Shown: piece after piece, positions 28,187-38,577 of the stretch
How the letters are laid out: every line of letters begins with the position of its first letter
Numbering within the stretch: the first letter of the stretch is position 1
DNA from: Flavivirga abyssicola
GTDB taxonomy: Bacteria > Bacteroidota > Bacteroidia > Flavobacteriales > Flavobacteriaceae
Length of the DNA stretch: 64,000 nt
Direction: 5' to 3'
Assembly (NCBI RefSeq): GCF_030540775.2
Contig: NZ_CP141266.1
Coordinates: 3,893,001-3,957,000, forward strand
The notes under the pieces: model-generated
What the model was told of the DNA's origin: nothing
The model's database searches: none
What the model saw: the letters and a program-made list of their open reading frames with translations, nothing else
Translations under genes and position numbers: made by a program

Positions 28187-31018
28187 CTAATTCAATTCTT
28201 TTTTAAGGAATTTAGCGGTGTGACTTTTTTTATGCTTAATAATTTCTTCTGGCGATCCTTCAACAATAATTTGTCCGCCACCTTGCCCACCTTCATAACC
28301 TATATCGATAATATGGTCAACGGTTTTTATGACATCTAAATTGTGTTCGATAATAAGAACTGTATTGCCTTTGTCTGCAAGTTTGTTAAGTACAATCATA
28401 AGCACTCGGATATCTTCAAAATGCAGGCCTGTTGTGGGTTCATCAAGGATATAAAAAGTATTACCTGTATCGCGTTTACTTAATTCTGTTGCCAATTTAA
28501 TACGTTGTGCTTCTCCTCCTGATAATGTGGTACTTTGTTGTCCTAGAGTAATATAGCCTAAGCCAACATCCTTAATCGTTTTTAATTTATTGTGGATTTT
28601 AGGAATGTGTGCAAAAAATTCAACAGCTTCATTAATCGTCATGTTTAAAACATCGCTAATTGATTTTCCTTTGTAACGAATTTCTAATGTTTCTCTATTA
28701 AAACGTTTACCTTGGCAGGTTTCACATTCAACATATACGTCTGGTAGAAAATTCATTTCAATAACTCGTAATCCACCACCTTGACAGGTTTCGCAACGTC
28801 CGCCTTTTACATTAAAGCTGAAACGACCTGCTTTATAGCCCCGAATCATGGCTTCTGGGATTTTGGCATATAACGCTCTAATTTCGCTAAAAGTCCCTGT
28901 GTATGTAACAGGATTACTTCGTGGCGTTCTCCCAATAGGAGATTGATTAATATCAATGACTTTATCGATATGTTCTAAGCCTTTAATGCTTTTGTAGGGC
29001 ATTGGTTTTTTTACGCCATTAAAATAATGTGCGTTTAGAATAGGGTATAGGGTTTCATTAATTAATGTTGATTTTCCACTACCTGAAACACCGGTAACTC
29101 CTATCATTTTTCCTAAAGGAAATTTTACAGATACATTTTTTAAGTTATTGCCTGTACAACCTTTTAGCTCTAGAAACTTACCATTGCCTTTTCTGCGTTT
29201 TTTAGGAATTTCAATTTCTTTATTACCATTTAAATAATCGGCAGTTAAGGTATCATGTGTTTTTAATTCGTCTGGGTTACCAATACTAATTATTTCACCG
29301 CCATGTTTTCCTGCTTTTGGCCCTATGTCAATAACATAATCGGCACGTTCAATCATGTCTTTGTCGTGTTCTACAACTATCACCGAGTTTCCAATATTTC
29401 GAAGTGATACTAAAGAATTAATTAATTTTTCATTATCCCGTTGATGTAAGCCAATGCTGGGCTCATCCAATATATATAGTACACCCACTAATTGAGAACC
29501 TATTTGAGTTGCTAAACGAATACGTTGTGCTTCGCCTCCAGATAATGATTTAGAACTTCTATTTAATGAGAGGTAATCTAAGCCAACATCTAGTAAAAAT
29601 TGTAATCTTGATTTGATTTCTTTTAAAATTTCTTCCGCAATCTTTAGCTGTTTGGTTGATAAATGCTCATGTAAGTTTTCAAACCAAGCTGCTAATTCTA
29701 CAACATCGGTGTTAGCAAGCTCTGCAATATTTTTATTATTTAGTTTAAAATAAAGGGATTCCTTTTTAAGTCTGCTACCCTCGCATTCTGGACATTTAAT
29801 TTTATCCATATAATCTTTTGCCCAGCGTTTTAATGAAGTGGATTCGGCTGTTTTGTATTGATTTTCGATGAAGTTGGCAACGCCTTCAAAATCTATTTTA
29901 TAATCTCGGGTAACTCCAAGTGATTTGCTTTCTACAGAGAACTTTTCATTTCCTCCGTATAAAATCATTTGTTTGGCTTCCTTGGGAATGTCCTTGTAGG
30001 CATCTGTTAATTTAAAATTGAAACGTTGTGCTATGGTTTCAAACTGTTTGAATATCCAACTTTTCTTTTCAGGGCCATGAGGCGCTAATGCACCTGCTTT
30101 GATTGACAAACTATCATCCGGAATAATTTTGTTTTCGTTTACTTGATACAATTCTCCAATACCATTGCAATTAGAGCAAGCTCCTTTTGGCGAATTGAAT
30201 GAAAAATTATTTGGTTCTGGGTTTGGATATGAAATTCCAGAAGACGGACACATTAAATTTCTACTAAAGTAACGCGTTTCGTTGGTATCCTGATCAATAA
30301 CCAAGAGTACGTCTTCACCATGATACATGGCTGTGTTAATCGTTTCGGTAAGGCGTTTATCATTATCTGCAGAGGCGTCTATGACTAACCTATCAATAAC
30401 AATTTCAATATCATGAGTTTTGTATCGATCTAGTTTCATGCCTTTTGTAATGTCTTTGATCTCACCGTCTGTCCTCACTTTTACAAAACCTTGCTTTGCT
30501 ATTTGTTCGAATAATTCACGATAATGCCCTTTACGCGAGCGAATTACAGGGGCTAATATATTAATACGTTTTCCACTAAAATCACTAATAATGAGCTCTT
30601 TAATTTGCTCATCACTATAGCTTATCATTTTGTCTCCTGTATTGTAACTATAAGCATCGCTGGCTCTTGCAAACAATAAACGCATAAAGTCATAAATCTC
30701 GGTAATGGTACCTACAGTGGAGCGTGGTGATTTGCTGGTGGTTTTTTGTTCTATGGCAATGACAGGGGAGAGTCCATCAATTTTGTCTACGTCCGGTCTT
30801 TCTAAACCACCTAGAAACTGCCTTGCATAGGCTGAAAACGTTTCAATGTATCGTCGTTGCCCTTCAGCATAAATAGTATCAAAGGCTAAAGATGATTTAC
30901 CACTTCCAGACAGTCCAGTAATGACTACCAGTTTTTCTCTAGGTATAGATACATCTATATTTTTAAGGTTATGTGCTCGGGCACCTTTTACTTCAATAAA
31001 ATCATCAAATTGGCTCAT
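28187..31018 (-). CDS. uvrA: Excinuclease ABC subunit A
   Basis: DNA-damage sensor of nucleotide excision repair; dimeric ABC ATPase that loads UvrB. Full length at 943 residues. The first Walker A ([14 protein letters not shown], about 34-47) and second Walker A ([14 protein letters not shown], about 638-651) are intact. Both signatures ([24 protein letters not shown]) and zinc-finger cysteine pairs (CPSSG/CSNC, CPEC, CETCQGG/CETCQGK) are also present. The zinc fingers bind DNA. No LexA-type operator was recognised upstream. Confidence 0.98.
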   Translation of the reverse strand: MSQFDDFIEVKGARAHNLKNIDVSIPREKLVVITGLSGSGKSSLAFDTIYAEGQRRYIETFSAYARQFLGGLERPDVDKIDGLSPVIAIEQKTTSKSPRSTVGTITEIYDFMRLLFARASDAYSYNTGDKMISYSDEQIKELIISDFSGKRINILAPVIRSRKGHYRELFEQIAKQGFVKVRTDGEIKDITKGMKLDRYKTHDIEIVIDRLVIDASADNDKRLTETINTAMYHGEDVLLVIDQDTNETRYFSRNLMCPSSGISYPNPEPNNFSFNSPKGACSNCNGIGELYQVNENKIIPDDSLSIKAGALAPHGPEKKSWIFKQFETIAQRFNFKLTDAYKDIPKEAKQMILYGGNEKFSVESKSLGVTRDYKIDFEGVANFIENQYKTAESTSLKRWAKDYMDKIKCPECEGSRLKKESLYFKLNNKNIAELANTDVVELAAWFENLHEHLSTKQLKIAEEILKEIKSRLQFLLDVGLDYLSLNRSSKSLSGGEAQRIRLATQIGSQLVGVLYILDEPSIGLHQRDNEKLINSLVSLRNIGNSVIVVEHDKDMIERADYVIDIGPKAGKHGGEIISIGNPDELKTHDTLTADYLNGNKEIEIPKKRRKGNGKFLELKGCTGNNLKNVSVKFPLGKMIGVTGVSGSGKSTLINETLYPILNAHYFNGVKKPMPYKSIKGLEHIDKVIDINQSPIGRTPRSNPVTYTGTFSEIRALYAKIPEAMIRGYKAGRFSFNVKGGRCETCQGGGLRVIEMNFLPDVYVECETCQGKRFNRETLEIRYKGKSISDVLNMTINEAVEFFAHIPKIHNKLKTIKDVGLGYITLGQQSTTLSGGEAQRIKLATELSKRDTGNTFYILDEPTTGLHFEDIRVLMIVLNKLADKGNTVLIIEHNLDVIKTVDHIIDIGYEGGQGGGQIIVEGSPEEIIKHKKSHTAKFLKKELN

Positions 31019-31104
31019 AAAAATCGCAAAACTGCGAAGTTACGATTTTAGTTGTTAAATTCTTGTGAAGTTTTATCTCAGATAATAATTAGAAAATCAT
31101 TACC

Positions 31105-31141
31105 AGTAAAAAAGGGTTCTATTTTTAAAATAGAACCCTTT
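31105..31141 (-). terminator. Terminator of the metalloprotease gene
   Basis: Perfect 15-base arms at 31111-31125 and 31127-31141. Read on the minus strand, they are followed by TTTTTT (31110-31105). It lies 27 bases past the stop of the gene that ends at 31168. Confidence 0.88.
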
Positions 31142-31167
31142 AATTTTTATTTTAGAGATTTTACTAA

Positions 31168-32097
31168 TTAAAAATTCCCATTATATGCATTTCGAAGACC
31201 AACTATATCTTCTCCTCTAAAATTAATATATCTAAAAAACCCACAAGCTCTCATAATAGAATTTAGATGATTACCACTATTAATAGTATTAGGTATTCCT
31301 TCTACTAGATTTGGATTAACATCAGTTCCATTAAAGTCACATGAGCGTCTTGTTAAATAGTCAGAATGAACAAGGCCTAGCGTATGTCCCATTTCATGTT
31401 GAATTAAAACTGTATTTTGTTTTTTTGTATAATTACGGGTTCTATTATTTAAACCTAATAGAAATCCAGGGTTTCCGTTAACAGGAAATTGTGCTCTCCC
31501 ATCCGGGTTACCTACAAAGTTGTTATTTGTATCATTAAAGATAACTTGATTAAGTGATTGGTCTTGCATAAGTTGAGATGCGGATCCCAGTCTATATGTA
31601 TATTGTATTTTTGCCATATTGAGAGAATTATACCTCGATATTGATTCTATCGCTGATTCCAATTGTACAGCGTTTAAACTTTGAAAACCTTGACTAACAA
31701 TACCTATTTTTAGTGTTCTTTTACCATTAGCAGGAAACGATACTCTATTTTTCATTATTGATCCTTTTGAAGCCTCTGTATTAGAGTCAGCATTTAACCA
31801 TTGGTCAAATAATTCACTTGCAACAAAGTTATCATCAATAAGAAGCCCATTTATGTTTCTTCCCAGAAAAGTCCCTTCTAATTGCTGTACTGTGCTGTTT
31901 TCAGGAATGACCAGATTATCTTTTAAAACCGCTATTTGCGTTTTACTTAAATTTAAGTCGGTAATCGTTGCTTCAAAATTGCCGCTTTCTTCACTAATTG
32001 CAGTACCTTCTTCTTTTTCACAAGAATTTAATGCAAATACAAAAGAAAGTGCAATCATACATTTAATTGAAATTTTTTTAATCAAAATTGTTTTCAT
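31168..32097 (-). CDS. HEIGH-type zinc metalloprotease lipoprotein (M57-like)
   Basis: A 309-residue lipoprotein (lipobox FALNSC, Cys26), so anchored outside the cytoplasm. The zinc site is complete: HEMGHTLGLVHSD with ligands His234, His238 and His244, the extended HExxHxxGxxH of metzincin-like peptidases. The surrounding sequence matches the peptidase M57 'dual-action HEIGH' family as I know it. The N-terminal 100 residues may be a propeptide. Single gene with its own terminator. A repeat-rich spacer separates it from the LytTR regulator. Confidence 0.85.
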   Translation of the reverse strand: MKTILIKKISIKCMIALSFVFALNSCEKEEGTAISEESGNFEATITDLNLSKTQIAVLKDNLVIPENSTVQQLEGTFLGRNINGLLIDDNFVASELFDQWLNADSNTEASKGSIMKNRVSFPANGKRTLKIGIVSQGFQSLNAVQLESAIESISRYNSLNMAKIQYTYRLGSASQLMQDQSLNQVIFNDTNNNFVGNPDGRAQFPVNGNPGFLLGLNNRTRNYTKKQNTVLIQHEMGHTLGLVHSDYLTRRSCDFNGTDVNPNLVEGIPNTINSGNHLNSIMRACGFFRYINFRGEDIVGLRNAYNGNF

Positions 32098-32326
32098 TTT
32101 TCAGATAGATTATAAGTTAATATTTTGATTAAAAATAGTTGTACTAATGCTTCTTATAAGGATTAAATGTTTAAACGGACTATTTGGTTGTATAAAAGCA
32201 CTTTTTTAAAAATTAAAGTGTTTTAGGAAAAAGAGTTAATAAAGAATTTCTGTTCCTGTCTGCCGACAAGCTGGTCTACGGGAATGATAACTTCAATGGA
32301 AACCCTGCCTTTGCCGGCGGCTACGG
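32098..32326. other. Spacer upstream of the hairpin repeat
   Basis: No gene. The first 120 bases are AT-rich and hold the leader of the M57-like gene. From about 32255 the composition changes to G+C-richer repeat sequence (CCTGTCTGCCGACAAGC, TTTGCCGGCGGC), which continues through the repeats at 32327-32462. Confidence 0.4.
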
Positions 32327-32393
32327 TGTACCCAAATCTTAAAAAAAGATTCATTATTTACTTTTCTTTGCCCGTCCAAAGAAAAGTAACAAA
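32327..32393 (+). repeat. Interspersed hairpin repeat, copy 2
   Basis: Nearly identical to 19179-19244. Perfect 13-base arms at 32358-32370 and 32377-32389, loop CCCGTC. The few differences fall in the A-run before the hairpin and at one loop base, so the stem is conserved. Confidence 0.85.
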
Positions 32394-32396
32394 CCC

Positions 32397-32423
32397 GCCT
32401 GCCATGCCTTTGGCTTGGTAGAC
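32397..32423 (+). repeat. 27-base interspersed module, copy 2
   Basis: Identical to 19140-19166, but placed 3 bases after the hairpin repeat instead of before it. Confidence 0.8.
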
Positions 32424-32430
32424 TGGCAAG

Positions 32431-32462
32431 CCCGAGGCAGAACCTTGGGGAATTCTTTTTGA
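32431..32462 (+). repeat. CCCGAGGCAGA element, copy 1
   Basis: CCCGAGGCAGAACCTTGGGG followed by AATTCTTT, directly abutting the 3' end of the LytTR regulator gene. A related copy is at 60403-60422 beside another minus-strand gene end. The paired parts (GAGGC/CCTT, CCC/GGGG) suggest a hairpin. Confidence 0.5.
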
Positions 32463-33209
32463 TTAAATATTTAACTTTTTGTAAAGTTCCTTTTTAGAGT
32501 TTCGAGAAACAGGAAGTGACTTGCCATTTTTCATTATAACGGAACCACCTTGTTCTTTCATTAAAAGGTCTATATGATTCAAATTTATGAGATAAGATTT
32601 ATGAATTCTTAAAAAGTTATATATTGTTAGTTTGGATTCAAAATGTTTTAAGTTTTTTGAAATAACAATTTCTGATTCATCCATCATAATTAGTGTCGTA
32701 TAGTTCCCATCGCTCATACAATATAGTATATCAATAGCTTTTACCATACGAACACCTTTAGAATCTGTAATAGATATTTTAGGAATTTCTATTGTTTTGG
32801 AGTAGAATTCTTTAAAATCGTTTATAATATCATTTTTTGATATTTGCTTTTTCTTAATATCTAATGCTTTATTGATAGCTTTAATTAAATGCTTTGGGTT
32901 TATGGGTTTAAGAATATAATCTATAGCATTATATTGATATCCCTTTAGAGCATATTCATCATGTGCAGTAACAAAAATAATATTAAAGTTAATGGTATCT
33001 AACTCGTTAAGTATTTCAAAAATTGAAATCGCCCCTAATTGAATATCTAAGAATACTAAATCTGGCTTTGATGTAGAAAGCATTTCTAAAATCGACATTT
33101 TATCGTAAGCTTCCCCGATAACTTCTACTTGAGGACAATACAAATTTAAAAGAAGACGAATGTTTTCTCTATCTTTTTTTTCATCGTCAATAACAATACA
33201 TTTAAGCAT
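32463..33209 (-). CDS. LytTR-family response regulator
   Basis: A 248-residue two-component regulator. The receiver domain (about 1-120) has acidic pocket Asp8/Asp9, phospho-acceptor Asp55 in DLVFLDIQLG and Lys101 in YILKP. The LytTR DNA-binding domain covers about 143-245 (ISITDSKGVRMVKAIDILYC, FLRIHKSYLINLNHI). Its start overlaps the end of the histidine kinase gene by 8 bases, so the pair is translationally coupled. No target is evident; the nearest non-paired gene is the M57-like lipoprotein. Confidence 0.93.
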   Translation of the reverse strand: MLKCIVIDDEKKDRENIRLLLNLYCPQVEVIGEAYDKMSILEMLSTSKPDLVFLDIQLGAISIFEILNELDTINFNIIFVTAHDEYALKGYQYNAIDYILKPINPKHLIKAINKALDIKKKQISKNDIINDFKEFYSKTIEIPKISITDSKGVRMVKAIDILYCMSDGNYTTLIMMDESEIVISKNLKHFESKLTIYNFLRIHKSYLINLNHIDLLMKEQGGSVIMKNGKSLPVSRNSKKELYKKLNI

Positions 33210-35178
33210 AGTATTTGTCTGTTTTTTTATTTTTTATGGGGAGTAGAATAACGATTTCAGTTCCTTTTGATGTTCCTGATATATCGCTTAAATCATTAAT
33301 ATGGATACTCGCCCGATTATTTGCTATTTTATTTAATATACTTAAGCGTTCATGTGTATTACGAGTTGCTATGGACAAATGAAAATCATTATTCCCAACT
33401 TTCTTTAAACGTTCAGCTTCTTTTCTTCCAATACCGTTATCTACTATTTTACAGATTACCATATTATTATCTTTTTTAAAAGATAATTTTAGAATGCCTT
33501 TTTTTTTCAAATTTGAAAAGCCATGAATAATGGCATTTTCTATATAGGGCTGTATGATCATAGATGGAATAACAGGGTTTAATGTTAATAATTCATCGTC
33601 AATATCATATTGTACATCAAACATGTTTCCAAATCTATCTTTTTCAATGTGGATATATGATTTTAATAATGTGATTTCTTTGCTAAAGTTTATAAAAATG
33701 CTATCAGAACTTGATAAGACATTTCTAATAAGCCCAGAGAACTCGGTCATGTACTCGTTGGCTTTTATATTTTCCTTTTTAAGGATATAGTTCTGTAGTG
33801 TACTAAACGAATTAAATAAAAAATGAGGGTTCATCAAAGATCTAAGAGATTTCATTTTATTGAAACTTAACTCTTCATTAAGTTGATGAAACTTTATCTT
33901 AGTTTTGTGACCGCGATATAATAAAAAAACGACAGAGGTTATTAAGAAAAAGCCTAAAATATAACTAAAATGCCGTGTCGTACTTATAGCATTTCCTATT
34001 TCTAAATTTTCTTGTTCTAAATTAGATATCTGCTGCTCTTTAAGTTTTAACAACTTTTTATTTTCTGTTTTGGCAATTTCTTTTTTTAATCTAACATTGT
34101 CTAACTCACTAGTAATAAGTCTTATTTCTTTAAGCAATTTAATACTGGATTCAAGATCTCCTAATTTTTCATAACATTTAGATAAATCTTCTTTAATTAA
34201 TATGGTTTCAGCAATATTGTTTTCTTTTGATGAGTACTTTAAAGCTTTTTCATAATATTTTATAGCGTTATTATATTGGCCCAGTTTAAAGTAAATCAGC
34301 CCTAATGTATGCATTAAAGAATCAAATAAAGAGTCTGTATAACTATGTTTAATTGTTTTTAAGTCTATGTGCTTATTAATAACTTCTAATGCCTTTTTTG
34401 GCCGGTCTTTTAAAACATAAGCCCAAGCCAGATTATTATAAGCTAAAGAACATGCTCTTTTTGTTTTGGTATTATTACAATATTTTGTGGCTTTATTGGC
34501 ATAATACAGAATCGAATCCGGATTTTTAAATGCTGAAGAAATATTAATATAAGACATGGTATAAAAATAAGCGTCATCTTTTTCTGGAATAGTAGTCGTA
34601 GCTTTTTTAAATTCATTTCTGGCCAAATTCCAATCTCCAATATCTTTATATAGAACAGCTTTTAAATAATGTATTCTCCATAGTAATAGTTTATCATTTA
34701 TTTTTTTTGATAGCTTAAAAGCCGTTTCATAGTATTCTAGAGCCTTTAAATAATTTAATTTCTTTTTATAAATATCGCCCAACCTCATATTAGAACTTGC
34801 TAGGCATATAGTATCATTATTTGAAGAGCAATAATTATTTAAAAAAATATTAATATTTAATGCCTCTTCATCTTTATTCATAGTATAGGATAAAAAGCGT
34901 TCTAGTCTAAATCCAGATGCTATAATGCCTTTTTTGTCTCCTTCTGTTTTTGATAAATAAAATGCTTCTTGTAAAGCAAATTCTTCTTTTTGATGTTTTA
35001 TAAGTAATGATAAACTATCATTTGCATTTAAAACAGAAAGCATAGGGTCTTTTTGTTTGTAAGATAGCTGGGTTAACGCTCTGTTGGAAAAAGAAATGTT
35101 TTGCGCATTAATTTTGAAAATGAATAAAAGGATAAATATTTTTGAGATATGTAGGTTCATATATAGAGTAAGATTCAT
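33202..35178 (-). CDS. TPR sensor histidine kinase (LytS/YehU type)
   Basis: Membrane sensor partner of the LytTR regulator, 658 residues. A signal peptide ends at about residue 25 (FKINAQ). TPR repeats cover about 100-345 (ALEYYETAFKLSKKI, GQYNNAIKYYEKALKYS), then a coiled coil (about 345-400) and one membrane helix (about 403-422, YILGFFLITSVVFLLY). The His_kinase domain has phospho-acceptor His452 in SLMNPHFLFNS, and the ATPase domain has VDNGIGRKEAERLK. An in-frame ATG 18 bases downstream (35160) would give a more usual signal peptide. The TPR part would sense outside the membrane. Confidence 0.92.
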   Translation of the reverse strand: MNLTLYMNLHISKIFILLFIFKINAQNISFSNRALTQLSYKQKDPMLSVLNANDSLSLLIKHQKEEFALQEAFYLSKTEGDKKGIIASGFRLERFLSYTMNKDEEALNINIFLNNYCSSNNDTICLASSNMRLGDIYKKKLNYLKALEYYETAFKLSKKINDKLLLWRIHYLKAVLYKDIGDWNLARNEFKKATTTIPEKDDAYFYTMSYINISSAFKNPDSILYYANKATKYCNNTKTKRACSLAYNNLAWAYVLKDRPKKALEVINKHIDLKTIKHSYTDSLFDSLMHTLGLIYFKLGQYNNAIKYYEKALKYSSKENNIAETILIKEDLSKCYEKLGDLESSIKLLKEIRLITSELDNVRLKKEIAKTENKKLLKLKEQQISNLEQENLEIGNAISTTRHFSYILGFFLITSVVFLLYRGHKTKIKFHQLNEELSFNKMKSLRSLMNPHFLFNSFSTLQNYILKKENIKANEYMTEFSGLIRNVLSSSDSIFINFSKEITLLKSYIHIEKDRFGNMFDVQYDIDDELLTLNPVIPSMIIQPYIENAIIHGFSNLKKKGILKLSFKKDNNMVICKIVDNGIGRKEAERLKKVGNNDFHLSIATRNTHERLSILNKIANNRASIHINDLSDISGTSKGTEIVILLPIKNKKTDKYYA

Positions 35179-35551
35179 GTTTTTAGAATTAAAAAATTAA
35201 ATCTTATATCGATTGGAATTCATATTAAGAACATAGTTTCACTAAGTTTAGGGCGTAAATAAACCATATGAAGCGTTTTATTATAAGTAAATATAGGAAA
35301 TTTCTATTTGTTGATAAATTTAGGTGAAATGTAGAATTACAATTTTAGTTGTTTAATTTGTGCAAATATTTGTTTCAGATTTATTATAATTGTAGTGTAT
35401 TACTATGACGACAGGAATTTGGGGTTTATATAAAAAATAGTTTCTAAACCTTCTATTGTTATTTTGAAAACAGTCGAAAAATCATAGTGTTAGTAATTTA
35501 AAATTTTAGTTTAACATGTAACAGGTTCTTGTATACGCAAGAATAAATATT
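35179..35551. other. AT-rich spacer of 373 bases between divergent genes
   Basis: Holds the promoters of the histidine kinase (minus) and the gene at 35552 (plus). No gene seen. TTCTTG (35526-35531) and CAAGAA (35538-35543) form a small hairpin 8 bases before ATG 35552 that could mask the start. I see no clear TAnnTTTG element at a suitable distance. Confidence 0.35.
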
Positions 35552-36076
35552 ATGAAATTATTAGGAATAGGTTCAAGAATTAATCATTCAGAATACGGTA
35601 AAGGTGTTGTAACCAATGTGACCACTCAACATTATTGGGTGACTTTTATTGAAAACGGATTAGAAACTATAGATTTAGATAGTGATTTTGATGTTATTGA
35701 AGCTGCAGATGGAGATGTAGATACAGTTAGCTTTTTTGATGTTGAAAGCAGCTTAGTCAATATTCTAAAAAAGTGGAGTGATACCAGCGAAATTGTGCCT
35801 ATTGCAGATAAATACAAAGGAGGCAAACTTATTTTAGAACCTGCAGACGAGAGTTTAAAGTCCTATGAATTACCAATAGATACTTTTTTTCATAAAATAA
35901 CTATGGTTAGAGATCGATTACGTGTTATGGAACAGCGTATAAATTCTAGCGATTTGGATGAACAGGGTAAAATAGATTTGCAGCAATATATTACCAGAAT
36001 ATATGGTAGTTTAACGAGTTTTAATGTGTTGTTTAAATCGAAGAATCACAATTTTGTAGGGCAACGTAGTAAATAA
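35552..36076 (+). CDS. Conserved flavobacterial protein of unknown function
   Basis: A 174-residue soluble protein without signal peptide. The first 50 residues (SRINHSEYGKGVVTNVT, YWVTFIENGLETI) look like a small SH3-like beta barrel of the type seen in DUF3553/UvrD tail domains. The rest is helical and acidic (DGDVDTVSFFDVESSL). I do not recognise a named family. A small hairpin overlaps its ribosome-binding region. Stop is 10 bases from that of the convergent gene at 36087. Confidence 0.75.
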   Translation: MKLLGIGSRINHSEYGKGVVTNVTTQHYWVTFIENGLETIDLDSDFDVIEAADGDVDTVSFFDVESSLVNILKKWSDTSEIVPIADKYKGGKLILEPADESLKSYELPIDTFFHKITMVRDRLRVMEQRINSSDLDEQGKIDLQQYITRIYGSLTSFNVLFKSKNHNFVGQRSK

Positions 36077-36086
36077 TACAGGGTTT

Positions 36087-36812
36087 TTATTTGGTAGTCC
36101 CTTTAATATGGTCTATTTCTAAACCTAAAACAAGTAATTTATGAAATGTTGGTAATTGCGCACCACTTTCAGTAGTTGTCCAATCGCTCCATGAGGCTTC
36201 AAGGCCTTCTATAGGCAATATAGATGTCCACATTTTGAAAGCTTTAGGTTTGCCCGTATCATCAAGTAACCATAAGTAAGAATCTCCGGGTGTAGACCCA
36301 CCAGTGGTATAAGTAACCAGAAGGGCGTCGTCTCCATTTTTAAGTTTCACAAGTCTACGTTCTGTGCCTTTGTCAAAAACCTTATATGGAGCCACTAACC
36401 AAAACGAATCGTTGTTAAAGAAATTGAGCGCTTTAGCTATTAATTCCTTGCCCATTTCAGTTTCGGTTTTAAAACTGTGTATAAAAGCTTTACTTTGGTT
36501 ATGATCATTTAAATCTAAATTTACTTTGTATTCTTTCCAATAAACTTCACAAATGTTTTTGGATCTATCCCATTCATAATGATGCCTTTTTTTAAATGTC
36601 CATTCAATGTAATTCGTTTTTTTAAAGGCATCGTAGTCTAAAGCTTCAAGCATTTTATAGGCTAAAGCATCAGCATCTTCTCCTTGGATCCCATTTGGTA
36701 AATCTTCATTGAATTTGAAGAATAAAAAACCAAAGAATAATAAACTGGGCAAAGTGAGAAATACAACTATCCCAGATATTATTTTTAATATTTTTTTTGA
36801 TTTCTTAGTCAT
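36087..36812 (-). CDS. Membrane-anchored protein of unknown function
   Basis: A 241-residue protein with a basic N-terminus (MTKKSKKILK) and one membrane helix (about 11-32), so most of it faces the periplasm. The soluble part has YIEWTFKKRHHYEWDRSKN and DALLVTYTTGGSTPGDSYLWL; the style recalls flavobacterial DUF6503-like lipid-associated proteins, but I cannot name the family safely. It follows ggt by 73 bases on the same strand and may be cotranscribed. Confidence 0.7.
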   Translation of the reverse strand: MTKKSKKILKIISGIVVFLTLPSLLFFGFLFFKFNEDLPNGIQGEDADALAYKMLEALDYDAFKKTNYIEWTFKKRHHYEWDRSKNICEVYWKEYKVNLDLNDHNQSKAFIHSFKTETEMGKELIAKALNFFNNDSFWLVAPYKVFDKGTERRLVKLKNGDDALLVTYTTGGSTPGDSYLWLLDDTGKPKAFKMWTSILPIEGLEASWSDWTTTESGAQLPTFHKLLVLGLEIDHIKGTTK

Positions 36813-36885
36813 AAAACTTACCTGTAGTTTTTCTGAATTAGAAGTCTAAATTATTAAATACTATTATCTTAGTAAAAGAAAAACT

Positions 36886-38574
36886 TCAAAAACCGACGGC
36901 TGCATCATCGCCTCGATGATCTGCACCACCCTCTAACAACTCATCGTCTAAAACAAGTATTCCATCGACCTTGCCAATTACTGGGGAATCTTTTTCGTTT
37001 ATGGTGTATCCTAATTTTTCAAGTTGAAAAATTAATGTAGGATCAAATAAATTCGGTTCCATTCTAATTTCATCAGGTAACCATTGATGATGAAAACGAG
37101 GAGCGTTTACAGCTTCTTGCATGGTCATATTATATTCATGTACATTGAGGATGGTTTGCAAGACAGATGTTATTATGGTAGATCCACCTGGAGTTCCAAG
37201 TGTCATAAAAAGTGCTCCGTTTTTTTCAACAATAGTAGGTGTCATAGCACTTAGCATGCGTTTTTCTGGGAGTATACTATTGGCATCGCCTCCTATAAGT
37301 CCAAACATATTAGGAACTCCGGGCTTGCTGCTAAAATCATCCATTTCATTGTTTAAAAAGAAACCTAAATCCGAGCAGTATAGTTTTGAGCCATAGGCAC
37401 CATTGATGGTTGTTGTTACAGATACCGCATTCCCAAACGGGTCAACAATGGAGTAGTGGGTTGTTTCGTCACTTTCAACGACTTGTACATTGCCATGCGA
37501 TACGTCGCTAGACATCGTGGCTTTTTCGAAAGAAAAAGTACGCATTCTATCGTTTAAATAGGTTTTACTAATTAATGTTTCACCAGGAATGTTAACAAAA
37601 TCTGGGTCGCCTAAATAAAAGCTTCTATCAGCATATGCGCGACGTTCTGCTTCTGTAATAACTTGAATGGATTTAACTGAATTATGACCAAAATTGTCTA
37701 AATCGTAGGGTTCAATCATGGTCATTATTTGTGCTAAACAAACACCGCCACTAGAGGGAGGAGACATCGAAATAATTTTTAAGTTATCGTACATAAATGT
37801 AGTAGGTGTACGCCATTTAACTGTGTATTTTGCTAAATCTTCTTCTGTTAAAATACCACCATTTTCTTGAATAAAATTCACCAATCTTTTGGCGGTTTCT
37901 CCTTTGTAAAATTCATTTTTCCCATGAACTAAAATCCGCTCTAATGTTTTTGCAAGCGCAGGATATTTTATGGTGTCTCCCATTTTCCATACTTTATTAA
38001 ACAGGATGGAGTCTTTATTGGCTTTTAAAAAAAAGGGCTGATACTTTTTTATTTTTGCTTCTTGCTTTTTGGTGACCACCACACCTTTATAAGCCAGGTT
38101 AATAGACGGTTTTATAATGTCTTCTATAGGCAAACTGCCAAATTTTTCATGAACAGCAAAAATACCAGCTACAGATCCGGGTACGCCGACCGACATGGCT
38201 CCTAAGGTACTTTTTTCAGGTATAACATTGCCATTTTCATCCAAGTACATATCTTTTGTAGCAGCTAAGGGTGCTTTTTCTCTATAATCCAGTGACCCAA
38301 TGTCTCCATTTGCTTTTCTGTAAACCATAAATCCGCCACCTCCTATATTTCCGGCATATGGGTAAGCAACCGCTAAAGCCAATTGCATAGCTGCCATAGC
38401 ATCAAATGCATTACCTCCTTTTTTAAGAATATCATTGCCAATTTCTGATGCTTCTACTCTTGCAGAAACTGCCATAGCATGTTTAGTAATTAAGCCTGTC
38501 TTTCTAGGTTCTATAGTGTTTTTACAAGAAACATAAAGATTGAAAAATAAGATAATGTACAGTATGCGCTTCAT
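36886..38574 (-). CDS. ggt: Gamma-glutamyltransferase lipoprotein
   Basis: Cleaves or transfers the gamma-glutamyl group of glutathione and related peptides in the periplasm. A 562-residue N-terminal-nucleophile precursor; self-cleavage should occur before Thr371 in TTHYSIVDPFGNAVSVTTT. The C-terminal subunit keeps TLGTPGGSTIITSVLQ. The signal has a short lipobox-like end (FNLYVSC, Cys17), suggesting lipid anchoring. acpH ends 3 bases upstream, so the two form an operon, and the 36087 gene follows. Confidence 0.94.
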   Translation of the reverse strand: MKRILYIILFFNLYVSCKNTIEPRKTGLITKHAMAVSARVEASEIGNDILKKGGNAFDAMAAMQLALAVAYPYAGNIGGGGFMVYRKANGDIGSLDYREKAPLAATKDMYLDENGNVIPEKSTLGAMSVGVPGSVAGIFAVHEKFGSLPIEDIIKPSINLAYKGVVVTKKQEAKIKKYQPFFLKANKDSILFNKVWKMGDTIKYPALAKTLERILVHGKNEFYKGETAKRLVNFIQENGGILTEEDLAKYTVKWRTPTTFMYDNLKIISMSPPSSGGVCLAQIMTMIEPYDLDNFGHNSVKSIQVITEAERRAYADRSFYLGDPDFVNIPGETLISKTYLNDRMRTFSFEKATMSSDVSHGNVQVVESDETTHYSIVDPFGNAVSVTTTINGAYGSKLYCSDLGFFLNNEMDDFSSKPGVPNMFGLIGGDANSILPEKRMLSAMTPTIVEKNGALFMTLGTPGGSTIITSVLQTILNVHEYNMTMQEAVNAPRFHHQWLPDEIRMEPNLFDPTLIFQLEKLGYTINEKDSPVIGKVDGILVLDDELLEGGADHRGDDAAVGF

Positions 38575-38577
38575 AAT

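Noticed and set aside
19179-32393. CRISPR-like array
   Set aside because: The hairpin repeats occur once at each of two distant sites, with no regular spacers and no cas genes.
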